Source: Thermoanaerobaculum aquaticum
GTDB lineage: Bacteria > Acidobacteriota > Thermoanaerobaculia > Thermoanaerobaculales > Thermoanaerobaculaceae
DNA: 41,274 bases
NCBI RefSeq assembly: GCF_000687145.1
Contig: NZ_JMFG01000017.1
Span: forward strand, 1-41,274
Reading direction: 5' to 3'
Below are positions 13,710-21,460 of this stretch, in pieces. The notes below the pieces were generated by a model. That model was not told the origin of the DNA. It searched no databases and saw only the letters and a program-made list of their open reading frames with translations. The stretch's first letter is position 1. Each line of letters opens with the position of its first letter. A program made the position numbers and the translations under genes.

Positions 13710-14982
13710 CGGGAAAACCGGTTTCTTGTCCTGCCACCCGGTGAAAGACCCCGGCGGTGGCCCGGGCCGCCTCCTGCCACTGGAAGAGCTGGGCCCTTTG
13801 CTTGCCCTTTTCACCCAGTTGGATTTTAAGCCTGGGGTCCGAGGCCAGCTTGAGGATGGCCTGCGCCAGGGCTTCCGGCTTGGCCGGGTCCACCAACAGC
13901 CCCGCATCCCCCATCACTTCCGGCAAGGAGGACGTATTCGAGGCAATCACCGGCACCCCGCAGGCCATGGCCTCCACCACCGGCAATCCAAACCCCTCCA
14001 GCCACGAGGGCATGAGCAGGGCTTCCGCCTGCCGCAAAACCGCAGTGAGGGCGGCCCGGGGCAGGTAGTCGAGATGCAGGATGCGCTCCCGCACCGGTGA
14101 GCGGGCCAGCTCCTCTTGCGCCTCTTCCGTTCGCCACCCCCAGCGGCCCACCAGCACCAGATGGCCCGGATAGCCCCCTTCCACCGCTTGCTGAAAGCCC
14201 CGCAAAAGCCCCAGGAGGTTTTTGCGCGGCTCCAGCGTGGAAACGAAGAGAAGATAGCGCGGCGGGATGTGGGCGGGTACTTCGCCGGGTTCGCGCAAGA
14301 ACAAAGGATCCACCCCTTCGTGGATGACGTGAATGCGGTGCGGGCGTATGCCCAGAAGCTGCTGAAGGTCTTTCGCGGTGGCCTGGGAAACGGCAATGAT
14401 GGCCGCGGCTTTGGCCAGGGTCTCGGGCAAACGCGAGTGCAGGTTGTCGAGCGTTTCCTGCTGCACGGTGTGGGGCAAGCGCAGGAAGGCCAGATCGTGC
14501 ACGGTGACCACCAGCTGCCGGATGGCTGCCTGGTGGCGGCGGGGAGGGAAGAAGTTGGGCGCAAAAAACAGATCGTTGCCATCGAGAAAGAAGAACAACG
14601 GCTCCACCACCGTGCGCAGGAACGCGATGGTGGGCTTGACCGGCAGCAAAAAGCCGGCAGGAATATGGTGAAACCGAAAGCGGGTGCGGGGGGAAAGGGG
14701 CAAAGGCGGAGGGGCCGGCTCATCGGGTGCCGCGAAGGTGTGGGCGTAAAGGTTGAGGCGCAGCTGGGGATCCACCTTGGGCAGCTCCAGAAGCAGGTTC
14801 CAGGCGTACCAGCCCACGCCGGTCATGCGCTCGAAAAACGGGAAGATGTCCACTCCCACCACCAGCTCCGCTTCGCCCTTCACCACCCGGCGGTAAAACC
14901 GCCGCCAACGGGAGAAAAAGGTTCCCAGCAAATCCCGGAGCAGGTGGGCCCAAAAGGCCAGGGTCACGCGCCACCGCCACAT
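13693..14982 (-). CDS. GT4-family glycosyltransferase
   Basis: 429 residues, longer than its neighbours because of an N-terminal extension of about 40 residues (MWRWRVTLAFWAHLLRDLLG) that may bind the membrane. The GT domain begins ELVVGVDIFPFFERMTGVGW. Further motifs are TVHDLAF, VSTLEPRKNLLGLL and WLEGFGLPVVEAMACGVPV. It is the first gene of the glycan cluster and lies 44 bp from the divergent enoyl-CoA hydratase gene, so the cluster's promoter should be in that gap or within the hydratase gene. Donor and acceptor cannot be assigned. Confidence 0.9.
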   Translation of the reverse strand: MWRWRVTLAFWAHLLRDLLGTFFSRWRRFYRRVVKGEAELVVGVDIFPFFERMTGVGWYAWNLLLELPKVDPQLRLNLYAHTFAAPDEPAPPPLPLSPRTRFRFHHIPAGFLLPVKPTIAFLRTVVEPLFFFLDGNDLFFAPNFFPPRRHQAAIRQLVVTVHDLAFLRLPHTVQQETLDNLHSRLPETLAKAAAIIAVSQATAKDLQQLLGIRPHRIHVIHEGVDPLFLREPGEVPAHIPPRYLLFVSTLEPRKNLLGLLRGFQQAVEGGYPGHLVLVGRWGWRTEEAQEELARSPVRERILHLDYLPRAALTAVLRQAEALLMPSWLEGFGLPVVEAMACGVPVIASNTSSLPEVMGDAGLLVDPAKPEALAQAILKLASDPRLKIQLGEKGKQRAQLFQWQEAARATAGVFHRVAGQETGFPDAYCV

Positions 14983-15026
14983 GGTTGCAAAGCCTACACG
15001 AAACCGAGAGGTGTTAGCATGAGCGC

Positions 15027-15800
15027 ATGGAGCCGGTACGCCTCACCAGCCACGGACCCGTGGCCATCGTGGAGTTGGCCCGGCCGGAAGTGCGCAACGC
15101 CCTTTCCCGGGAAACCGTGGATCTGCTCACCTCCTACCTCTCGCGTTTACGGTCTGAGCCTCTTCGGGCGTTGATCCTCACCGGCGAGGGTGGACACTTT
15201 TGCGCCGGGGCGCACCTGGGTGAGCTTTCGGAAAGCCTCGACCAGCCGGGCGCGGGTCAAAAGGAAGCCAGCCGCTTGGCCGCCCTTTACTCCGCGCTGT
15301 TGCACTTCCCCTACCTCACGGTGGCGGCGGTGGAAGGCTCGGCCTTTGGCGGCGGAGCGGGGCTGGCCTGCGCCTGCGATTTTGTGGTGGCTTCCCCGGA
15401 GGCGGTGCTGCAGTTTTCGGAGCTGCGGCTGGGGTTTGTTCCGGCGTTGATTAGCGTGTTTTTGGACCGGCGGGTGGGAAGTGCCCGCCTGGCCCAGCTT
15501 TTCCTAAACCCCCGGCCGCTTTCGGCGGCGGAAGCCCAGAGCTTGGGGTTGGTGGACGAGGTAAACCCCAACCCCCTGGCCCGAGCTCAGGAGCTGGCCC
15601 TGGAAGTGGCGGCCAAAACCGCTCCTTCGGCGGTAACGGCCTGCAAGCGCTTGCTCCTGGAGCTTTCCCACCCCCAGCTCGACCAGCAGCTGGCGCGGGC
15701 CGCCCAGGTCAACGCCGTGCAGCGGGAGCAGCCGGATTTCCGCAGGGGGGTGGAGCACTTTTTGACCCACAAGCGCTTCCGCGACTGGTTGGGTTCATAA
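15027..15800 (+). CDS. Enoyl-CoA hydratase/isomerase (methylglutaconyl-CoA hydratase-like)
   Basis: 257 residues, crotonase fold. Oxyanion-hole segments GHFCAGAHLGEL (about 55-66) and AVEGSAFGGGAGLACACDFV (about 95-115) are clear. FSELRLGFVPALIS near 130 resembles the EVRLGLAPAVIS-type motif of LiuC/AUH enzymes, which hydrate 3-methylglutaconyl-CoA in leucine breakdown. The exact substrate is inferred. The gene stands alone on its strand between the glycan cluster and the mod operon. Its stop codon TAA is read on the other strand as the last leucine codon of modC, so the two genes end inside each other. Confidence 0.87.
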   Translation: MEPVRLTSHGPVAIVELARPEVRNALSRETVDLLTSYLSRLRSEPLRALILTGEGGHFCAGAHLGELSESLDQPGAGQKEASRLAALYSALLHFPYLTVAAVEGSAFGGGAGLACACDFVVASPEAVLQFSELRLGFVPALISVFLDRRVGSARLAQLFLNPRPLSAAEAQSLGLVDEVNPNPLARAQELALEVAAKTAPSAVTACKRLLLELSHPQLDQQLARAAQVNAVQREQPDFRRGVEHFLTHKRFRDWLGS

Positions 15801-16889
15801 CTCCGGGCTCGCCTCGTTTGGGGGGAGGAGAAACAAGGAGCGGGGCTTAAGGCAGAGCTGCACCTCCTGTCCCACCTTCAGCCCCCGATCCAGGGCGGTG
15901 CAGAGCGGCACCCGGGCGGTGACCGAAAGCCCCTGCTGGGTGGTCATGTTCACCTGCGCCTGCCCATCCAAAAACACCAGATCCCGCACCGTGGCCGGGA
16001 AAAGGTTGTGCTGCACCTGCGGTCCCAGGGGGCGGTGGGGGTCAATGATGGCCACCTCCTCGGGGCGGATGCCCACAAACGCCGCGGGTCCCCGGCGGGC
16101 CACCTCCAGGGTCACCGGCACCGCGAGGGTCACCCGCAGCCCCGACCCCTCCGGGGTGGCGGAGGCCACCGGCCAGAGGTTTTCCGGGCTCAAGAACTGG
16201 GCGACGGCCAAGGTGGCCGGTTGGTGGTAAAGCTCCTGGGGGGTGGCCAGCTGGTGCAGCTTTCCGGCCAGCACCACGGCAACCCTTTGCCCCAGGAAGA
16301 AAGCCTCGTTGCGGTCGTGGGTGACGTGCACCACGGTACAGGAAAACTCCCGGTGCAGGGTGCGCAAGAGCTGCCAGAGCTCCGGCTTGCGGTGGGGGTC
16401 CAGGGCGGTGGAGGGCTCATCCAAAAGCAAGATGCGGGGACGGGTGAGCAGCGCTTGCGCCAAAGCCACCCGCTGCTGCTCACCCCGGGATAGGGTCCGC
16501 ACATCGCCCCGCTCCAGGAGGCCTTCCAGCCCCAGCATGGCCACCAGGTGCTGTAGAAGCTCCCGATCAGGGCTTTCACCCCGACAGCGCACGCCAAAGG
16601 TGAGGTTTTCCAGCACCGAGCTGCGGGGAAGCAAGGGCAAATGCTGGGAAAGGTAAGCCATGCGCCGCTGCCGGGGGGGGACCGCCAACACCGGCTGCCC
16701 CTGGCACAAAACCGCGCCTTCTGCGGCTGGATGCCAGCCGGCCATGGTTTCCAAAAGCACGGTTTTGCCGGCACCGGAAGGACCCAGCACCACCAGGTAC
16801 TCGCCGGCAGCCACGGTGAGGTTTACGGGCCCTAGCTGGAACGACCCGCGCCGCACCACAAGCCCTTGAAGTTCCAGCGCCGGGTTCAC
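15795..16889 (-). CDS. modC: Molybdate/tungstate ABC transporter ATP-binding protein
   Basis: 364 residues from a GTG start whose last two bases belong to the TGA of modB (GTGA overlap). The nucleotide-binding domain shows GPSGAGKT (Walker A), LSRGEQQRVALAQAL (ABC signature) and ILLLDEPSTALDP (Walker B). A switch histidine follows in VHVTHD. Residues from about 235 onward form a C-terminal TOBE/MOP-like domain (GIRPEEVAI), which in ModC binds oxyanion and regulates uptake. It powers import through ModB. The genes upstream in the operon make molybdopterin, which supports the substrate call; molybdate and tungstate cannot be told apart here. Confidence 0.88.
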   Translation of the reverse strand: MNPALELQGLVVRRGSFQLGPVNLTVAAGEYLVVLGPSGAGKTVLLETMAGWHPAAEGAVLCQGQPVLAVPPRQRRMAYLSQHLPLLPRSSVLENLTFGVRCRGESPDRELLQHLVAMLGLEGLLERGDVRTLSRGEQQRVALAQALLTRPRILLLDEPSTALDPHRKPELWQLLRTLHREFSCTVVHVTHDRNEAFFLGQRVAVVLAGKLHQLATPQELYHQPATLAVAQFLSPENLWPVASATPEGSGLRVTLAVPVTLEVARRGPAAFVGIRPEEVAIIDPHRPLGPQVQHNLFPATVRDLVFLDGQAQVNMTTQQGLSVTARVPLCTALDRGLKVGQEVQLCLKPRSLFLLPPNEASPEL

Positions 16890-17680
16890 CGTTTCTCCCA
16901 GTACCGCACCGCAGCCAGGGCCAAAGCGGCCGCCAGCACCAAAACCAAAGCCAGTTGGGCAGCCAACCGCAGCTCCCCGGCGCTTAACGCCATGTAAACC
17001 CCGGTGGCCAGGGTTTCGGTGCGCCCGGGGATGGTTCCGGCCACGGTAACGGTGGCGCCAAACTCCCCCAAGGCCCGACCAAAGGCCAGCACCGCTGCAG
17101 CCAAAAGCCCGGGTTTGCTGGCCGGCAGCGTGACCTGGGTGAGGACGAACCAGCGGGCTGCCCCGTAGGTGATGGCGTGTCTTTCCAGCTCCCAGCTCGC
17201 TTGCGCAAAGGCAGCGGCGGCGGTGCGCACCACCAGGGCCAAGACCACCGTGAACTGGGCCAGCACCACGCCGGGGAAGCGGAAGGTCACACCGATGAGC
17301 CTTTCCAAAAGCGAGCCGGGGGGGAACTGCAGAAAAAGCAAAAGCGCTGTGCCCAAAGCCACCGGGGAAAGCACCAGCGGCAGGTCCAAAAGCAGACCCA
17401 CCCAGCCCCGTCCGCCCCAGCGGCTGCGGGCCAGCCACCAGGCGGCCGGCACCCCCAAAAGCAGGGCCAACAACGTGGCCAAGCTGGCCGAGGCCAAACT
17501 CAAACCCAGAGGGACCAGGATGGCGGTGGCCGGCTTTCGGCCAGGTCCCACCAGGGCCAAGCGCGCCAGGCCGGCCAAAAGCCAAAGCACGAAAAGGGCC
17601 AGCACCACCGCCGAGCTGGTGGCGGCAAGGCCGAAGGGGGACTGCCCTAGGGCTCGGTGCGGTAGCCGTACTTGCGCCAA
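16886..17680 (-). CDS. modB: Molybdate/tungstate ABC transporter permease
   Basis: 264 residues if the TTG at 17680 is used; it follows AAGGGAAGG and overlaps modA by 34 nt. GTG at 17608 is an alternative that would remove 24 residues but lacks a ribosome-binding site. Five to six hydrophobic helices are visible. The EAA-type coupling loop (HAITYGAARWFVLTQVTLPA) contacts ModC, and FGRALGEFGATVTVAGTIPG followed by RTETLATGVY is the hallmark of ModB. Located in the inner membrane. The start is the least certain part of the call. Confidence 0.87.
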   Translation of the reverse strand: MAQVRLPHRALGQSPFGLAATSSAVVLALFVLWLLAGLARLALVGPGRKPATAILVPLGLSLASASLATLLALLLGVPAAWWLARSRWGGRGWVGLLLDLPLVLSPVALGTALLLFLQFPPGSLLERLIGVTFRFPGVVLAQFTVVLALVVRTAAAAFAQASWELERHAITYGAARWFVLTQVTLPASKPGLLAAAVLAFGRALGEFGATVTVAGTIPGRTETLATGVYMALSAGELRLAAQLALVLVLAAALALAAVRYWEKR

Positions 17681-18375
17681 ATGGCCTTCCCTTTGGGTCC
17701 TGCCAGCCACCGGAGCACCTCCAGGGCTTTTCTGGGGTGTTTGGAGAACACCGAAACGGCGCCGGCCACCGAAGCTTGCTCCGGGGTGAGCTCCGGCGGA
17801 AGGGGCACTTCTTCCACTTCGCCGGGGAACCAGCGCACGAAGACGTCCCAGCCCAGCACCGCATCCACGGTTTTGGTGCCCAGGAGGTTGGCCACCGCCT
17901 CGCAGGAATGGGCCCGACCCAACCTGGGCATGATCCGCTCCCACTGCCCGGCGCGCTGCAGCACCTTTTCCCCGTACTCCCCCACGCACACGGTGCGGGG
18001 ATCGGCAACCGCGGCGCGGATGTCCTCCCGGGCCAGGTCCGCAAGCCCCCGCACGTTTTTGGGGTTGCCTTTCAGCACCAAAAGCGCCGGGCGCAGGAAG
18101 ACAAAATCCACCCGGGTTTTGGCATCCACCAGCTTTCGTTCGATGGCCCGCTCCAGCCAGTCGTGGCTGCCGGGGATGTAGATGTCGCCCTTTTGGGCCA
18201 GCTCCATTTGCGAAAGCACGGTTCCCGAGCCCCCGTAGGAAAAGGTCAGCCTGATCCCCAAATCCTGCTGGATAGCCACGGCGGCTTCGTCCAGAACCGG
18301 CTTGCTGGCGGCGCCGGCAAAGACCAAAAGCTCCGGGGGAGGGGCCGCGAGGCTCAAAACGAGCGCGAAAAGCAT
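17647..18375 (-). CDS. modA: Molybdate/tungstate-binding periplasmic protein
   Basis: 242 residues. It binds the oxyanion in the periplasm and delivers it to ModBC. ATG 18375 shares one base with the stop of the MOSC-Mog gene (TGATG) and opens a short signal peptide (MLFALVLSLAA). The mature start ELLVFAGAASKPVLDEAA and the SYGGSGTVLSQME segment are typical of the extracellular solute-binding family that includes ModA, WtpA and TupA. No lipobox cysteine is seen, so it is probably soluble. Molybdate is the default reading from context; tungstate is equally possible in an anaerobic thermophile. Confidence 0.83.
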   Translation of the reverse strand: MLFALVLSLAAPPPELLVFAGAASKPVLDEAAVAIQQDLGIRLTFSYGGSGTVLSQMELAQKGDIYIPGSHDWLERAIERKLVDAKTRVDFVFLRPALLVLKGNPKNVRGLADLAREDIRAAVADPRTVCVGEYGEKVLQRAGQWERIMPRLGRAHSCEAVANLLGTKTVDAVLGWDVFVRWFPGEVEEVPLPPELTPEQASVAGAVSVFSKHPRKALEVLRWLAGPKGKAIWRKYGYRTEP

Positions 18376-19337
18376 CAGGCCAGGGCCTCCTGCCTTTCCC
18401 GGTCGGTCTCCGGGTGGGCGGTGTGCCCCCGCAGTAAAGCAACGGCGTGGGGCAAGAGGGGCAGGATGACCTCCAGGTTTTCGCAGGCCGCCCGCCGGGA
18501 CCCGGGGAGGTTGACGATGAGCGTGCGCCCCACAACCCCGGCAACCCCCCGCTGCAGCCACGCCCTGGGCGTCCTTTGGGCGGAAGCGGCGCGCATGGCT
18601 TCCGCAAGACCCGGCACCTCCCGCTGGATGACCCCCCGGGTGGCTTCGGGGGTCACATCGCGAGGCCCCAGGCCGGTGCCGCCCACGGTGAGGATGAGGT
18701 CCAAACCCCGGCTGGCCAGGTCCCGGAGGGTTTTTTGGATCACCGCCAGCTCATCGGGGACCACCGCAGCTTCGGCCACGAAGGCCCCAAGCTTTTCGGC
18801 CAGCAGCGCCTGTACTGCTGGACCGGCGGTGTCCGCTGCTTCCCCGCGGCTGGCGGAATCGGAAACGGTGACGACCGCAGCCACCGTGGCCTCCCGCGGG
18901 ACCAGCCGTTCCACCTGGATGCTTTGCCCCGGGGCCACCGGGCCTCCCCGCACCACCCGGGCAAAAAGCCCGGCCCGGGGCATGATGCAGTCGCCGGTCT
19001 TGTAGTAAATGGCACAGCGGGTGTGGCACTCCTTCCCGACCTGGGTGATTTCCAGGCGGGCTTCGCCAACGGCCAGGCGGGTGCCAATGCCCAGCGAATC
19101 CAGGGACAAGCCCCGCACCACCAGGTTTTCCCCAAAAGCCCCGGGTTTGAGGTTTAAGCCCTTACTGCGCATGAAGTCAATGTCCGCCTCATCGAGCAAG
19201 CTCACCTGGCGGTGCCAGTCACCGCCGTGGGCATCGCCGGCCAAGCCAAAGCCGGCCACCAGCTCCCCGGAGGGGATGGCGTGCTTCGGGGTGCCCTTCT
19301 TTTCCGAAATGCAAACGAACGCCACTTCACCCTGCAT
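18375..19337 (-). CDS. MOSC domain fused to MogA/MoaB molybdopterin adenylyltransferase
   Basis: 320 residues. The N-terminal half (about 1-148) is a MOSC domain (GLAGDAHGGDWHRQ, GAFGENLVV, QVGKECHTRC with the conserved cysteine region), a sulfur-carrier or molybdopterin-associated fold. The second half (about 150-310) is a Mog/MoaB domain that adenylylates molybdopterin before metal insertion. Its motifs are VTVSDSASRGEAADTAGP, TVGGTGLGPRDVTPEAT and LPGSRRA. The fusion keeps two late steps of cofactor handling on one chain. The start overlaps the moaC stop by 11 nt. Confidence 0.9.
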   Translation of the reverse strand: MQGEVAFVCISEKKGTPKHAIPSGELVAGFGLAGDAHGGDWHRQVSLLDEADIDFMRSKGLNLKPGAFGENLVVRGLSLDSLGIGTRLAVGEARLEITQVGKECHTRCAIYYKTGDCIMPRAGLFARVVRGGPVAPGQSIQVERLVPREATVAAVVTVSDSASRGEAADTAGPAVQALLAEKLGAFVAEAAVVPDELAVIQKTLRDLASRGLDLILTVGGTGLGPRDVTPEATRGVIQREVPGLAEAMRAASAQRTPRAWLQRGVAGVVGRTLIVNLPGSRRAACENLEVILPLLPHAVALLRGHTAHPETDRERQEALA

Positions 19338-19812
19338 GGCTTTCCTCCCGTCGCCAAAGGCCGGACTTGCCGCCTTCCTTTTCCAAGAGCCCCAGGTTTT
19401 CCAAAACCATGCCTTTGCCCAGCGCCTTGAGCATGTCGTAAAGCGTCAAACCGGCCACGGTCGCCGCGGTGAGCGCCTCCATTTCCACACCGGTCTTGGC
19501 AAAAGCCTTGGCTTCCGCGCGAATGTGGATGCGGTCGGCTTCCAGCGCGAAGTCCACCTGCACCCAGTCCAGGGGGAGCTGGTGACAGAGGGGGATGAGC
19601 TCCCAGGTGCGCTTGGCGGCGGCAATGCCGGCCAGGCGAGCCGCTTCGAACACGTTGCCCTTGGGTGTTTTGCCTTCCCGAACGGCCCGGGCAATGGCCT
19701 CCCCCACCACCAGGGTGGCGGCGGCCACCGCCCGCCGGTGGGTTGGGGCCTTTTCCCCCACGTCCACCATCCGCGTGCGGCCCTGCTCATCCAAATGAGT
19801 AAGCTCGCTCAT
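19327..19812 (-). CDS. moaC: Cyclic pyranopterin monophosphate synthase
   Basis: 161 residues, normal length. It converts the MoaA product 3',8-cyclo-GTP to cyclic pyranopterin monophosphate in the cytoplasm. Conserved stretches are MVDVGEKAPTHRRAVA (15-30), LIPLCHQLPL with the active-site histidine, KTGVEMEALTAATVA and TLYDMLKALGKGM with the catalytic Asp and Lys. It follows moaA with almost no gap and overlaps the MOSC-Mog gene. Confidence 0.96.
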   Translation of the reverse strand: MSELTHLDEQGRTRMVDVGEKAPTHRRAVAAATLVVGEAIARAVREGKTPKGNVFEAARLAGIAAAKRTWELIPLCHQLPLDWVQVDFALEADRIHIRAEAKAFAKTGVEMEALTAATVAGLTLYDMLKALGKGMVLENLGLLEKEGGKSGLWRREESHAG

Positions 19813-19813
19813 G

Positions 19814-20782
19814 CTAGCCTCCCACGGCGCTCATGGGGAGCTGGGATTGCATGGCCGCCGGCGGCTTTTTGTCCGCCAGGTACGGCCAAAGCTCCGCCAG
19901 GGCCTTTTTCTCCCCCTGGCGCAGGAGCGCCACCAGGGGCACGGTGTAGGGGTCCATCAGGCAGCGCCGTAGCCTCCCCTGGGCATCCAAACGCAACCGG
20001 TTACAGGCATCGCAGAAGCTGTGGGAAACCGGGGTAATCCAGCCCAACAGCACCTCGCCACCGGAAAAGCGGAACAGCGTGCGGCGGGCCGGGCCGTTCG
20101 CTTGCCCCACCAGCGGGATAAGCTCCCCCTGTTGAGCAAGAAACGCCTGCACCTTTTGGGCGCTCACGTACTCCCGCTCTGCCCAGGCGGCCTCCGTGCC
20201 GGTGCGCATGAGCTCGATGAAGCGCAGCTCAAGCTTTTGGGCGCAGGCGTAAGCCAGAAGTTCCGGCACGTCCTCCCGAAAGGTTGAGGCCCGCAGCACG
20301 GCGTTGAGCTTCACCGGCGAAAGCCCTTCCCGCTGAGCAGCAGCAATGCCCGCCAGCACCTCGGTGACATCTCCACCGCGGGTGAGCTCCCGGAAGCGCT
20401 CGGGGTTTAAGGTGTCAAGGGAAACGTTCACGCGGGCAAGCCCTGCGGCTTTGAGCTCGGCTGCCAGGGCCGACAAGCGGGTGCCGTTGGTGGTCATGGA
20501 AACTTCCTCGATGCCGGAAAGGCCCGCTAGCATCGCCACCAGCCCCACCACGCCCTTGCGCACCAAAGGCTCACCGCCGGTGAGCTTCACCCGGTTCACC
20601 CGCAGGTGCTGCACCAGAAAGGCCACGGCCTGAGCGAGCTCTTCCAAGCTCGGGAGCTGGCTGTGGGGGATAAAAGCCACCCCTTTGGCCGGCATGCAGT
20701 AGCGGCACCGCAGGTTGCAACGGTCGGTGAGAGAAAGCCTTAACGTTTGGGGCTTTAAGGAAGGTGGGGGTTGAGCGGTCAC
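19814..20782 (-). CDS. moaA: GTP 3',8-cyclase (radical SAM)
   Basis: 322 residues from GTG 20782, which follows AGGAGG with a 4-nt gap. The frame continues upstream but runs through the structured leader, so the longer version is unlikely. MoaA rearranges GTP by radical chemistry in the first step of molybdopterin synthesis. The N-terminal radical SAM cluster is CNLRCRYC, with KLTGGEPLVRKG just after. The second [4Fe-4S] site is CDACNRLRLDAQGRLRRC. The chain ends in Gly-Gly, as MoaA requires for activity. It is the first gene of moaA-moaC-mog-modABC. Confidence 0.96.
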   Translation of the reverse strand: MTAQPPPSLKPQTLRLSLTDRCNLRCRYCMPAKGVAFIPHSQLPSLEELAQAVAFLVQHLRVNRVKLTGGEPLVRKGVVGLVAMLAGLSGIEEVSMTTNGTRLSALAAELKAAGLARVNVSLDTLNPERFRELTRGGDVTEVLAGIAAAQREGLSPVKLNAVLRASTFREDVPELLAYACAQKLELRFIELMRTGTEAAWAEREYVSAQKVQAFLAQQGELIPLVGQANGPARRTLFRFSGGEVLLGWITPVSHSFCDACNRLRLDAQGRLRRCLMDPYTVPLVALLRQGEKKALAELWPYLADKKPPAAMQSQLPMSAVGG

Positions 20783-20913
20783 GTTGCCTCCTTTCCAAAG
20801 CCGGGAGGTCGCCCCGTTTCCAGGACGGCCCTTGGGGTCCACCGGCCCCTTGGCCGGTGCCCACCGCCCGTCCGCCTTGGGCGCAAGCCTTTAGGCGGCC
20901 CGGGTCGGAGACA
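20783..20913 (-). promoter_or_regulatory. Candidate molybdenum/tungsten cofactor riboswitch in the moaA leader
   Basis: The roughly 130-nt leader between promoter and GTG is strongly foldable. Read on the minus strand, CCGCCT pairs with AGGCGG, GGACGG with CCGTCC, and CACCGGCC with GGCCGGTG across an AAGG tip. The last part holds CCTCC, which can pair with the GGAGG of the moaA ribosome-binding site (loop about 12 nt), giving an on/off switch for translation. Position before moaA and this architecture match the Moco/Tuco RNA class. The class assignment rests on pattern memory and was not scored with a covariance model. Confidence 0.65.
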
Positions 20914-20918
20914 ATCAC

Positions 20919-20947
20919 ACTATGGGGCTTTTATCAGCAAAAGGCAA
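20919..20947 (-). promoter_or_regulatory. Promoter of the moa-mod operon
   Basis: On the minus strand TTGCCT (20947-20942) lies 17 nt from CATAGT (20924-20919). Both boxes match 4 of 6 consensus bases. Transcription would begin about 7 nt downstream, right at the edge of the structured leader. Confidence 0.55.
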
Positions 20948-20959
20948 GCTGCTCGTGAA

Positions 20960-21139
20960 GTAAGACGCAATCTAAAAAAGACCCAGCGCCGGCACCGCTT
21001 CCCCGGCGCCATAAGCGCGCCCTGGCTCCAACCGCACCAACAGGTTGGCGGAAGCGGCAGCTTTAAGATCGTGGGAGCTTTAAGTGTACTTTCTTCGCAA
21101 CTGCTGACCACTGACGCGATAAGTCCGGGGTCCCGCGGG
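20960..21139. other. Divergent intergenic stretch, no gene seen
   Basis: About 180 bases between the moa promoter and the -35 box of the second secreted-peptide locus. There is a GC-rich inverted repeat near 20988-21012 (GCGCCGG...CCGGCGC) and no open frame with a ribosome-binding site. Confidence 0.4.
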
Positions 21140-21217
21140 TTGACAACAAAAAAAAAGGCGTGGTACTGTCCCGCCGAAAAAAAGCCCGCGCCCGGGAGCG
21201 GGGCAGGAAGAAGGGAG
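21140..21217 (+). promoter_or_regulatory. Promoter and hairpin leader of the second secreted-peptide locus
   Basis: TTGACA (21140-21145), 18 nt with an A9 run, then TACTGT (21164-21169) make a good sigma70-type promoter. A hairpin CCCGC (21185-21189)/GCGGG (21198-21202) follows, then the purine tract GGAAGAAGGGAGG about 10 nt before ATG 21226. The order and several exact words are shared with 5074-5143. Confidence 0.68.
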
Positions 21218-21225
21218 GAAAGGTT

Positions 21226-21450
21226 ATGACGAAAGCGTTGCGAGGTGTTTTCTTGAGCTTGGGAGTAGTGGCCGGGTTGGCTGCTCCTGCCGTAGCTTAA
21301 ATTGACGTATGCCATACGGAGCGCGTAGGTAATTGCACCAAGCAGGTCTGCCACAAGTTCCAGGGAGAACGGCTGGTGAGGCTCGATGACGGGACATATT
21401 CCGTGGTTTACTACGGATACCTGGGTACGGTGACAGTGACCTACTGTTGA
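21226..21450 (+). pseudogene. Secreted Cys-containing peptide gene with in-frame TAA at the signal-peptide junction
   Basis: ATG 21226 has a strong ribosome-binding site and opens a perfect signal peptide (MTKALRGVFLSLGVVAGLAA, then PAVA). The next codon is TAA (21298-21300). The same frame then stays open for 49 more codons to TGA at 21448-21450. These encode a small domain with four cysteines (IDVCHTERVGNCTKQVCHKF ... VTYC) and several aromatic residues. A single C-to-T change from CAA (Gln) would explain the stop; the related-locus protein at 5159 has Gln at the equivalent place. Either the gene died recently, the stop is read through, or a base call is wrong. The next gene starts 10 nt later. 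Confidence 0.65.
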
Positions 21451-21460
21451 GAAGACTGAA

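Noticed and set aside
12603-13907. Longer 434-codon version of the third glycosyltransferase
   Set aside because: The extra N-terminal part is antisense-like and lies inside the upstream glycosyltransferase; the family's usual start is at 13709.
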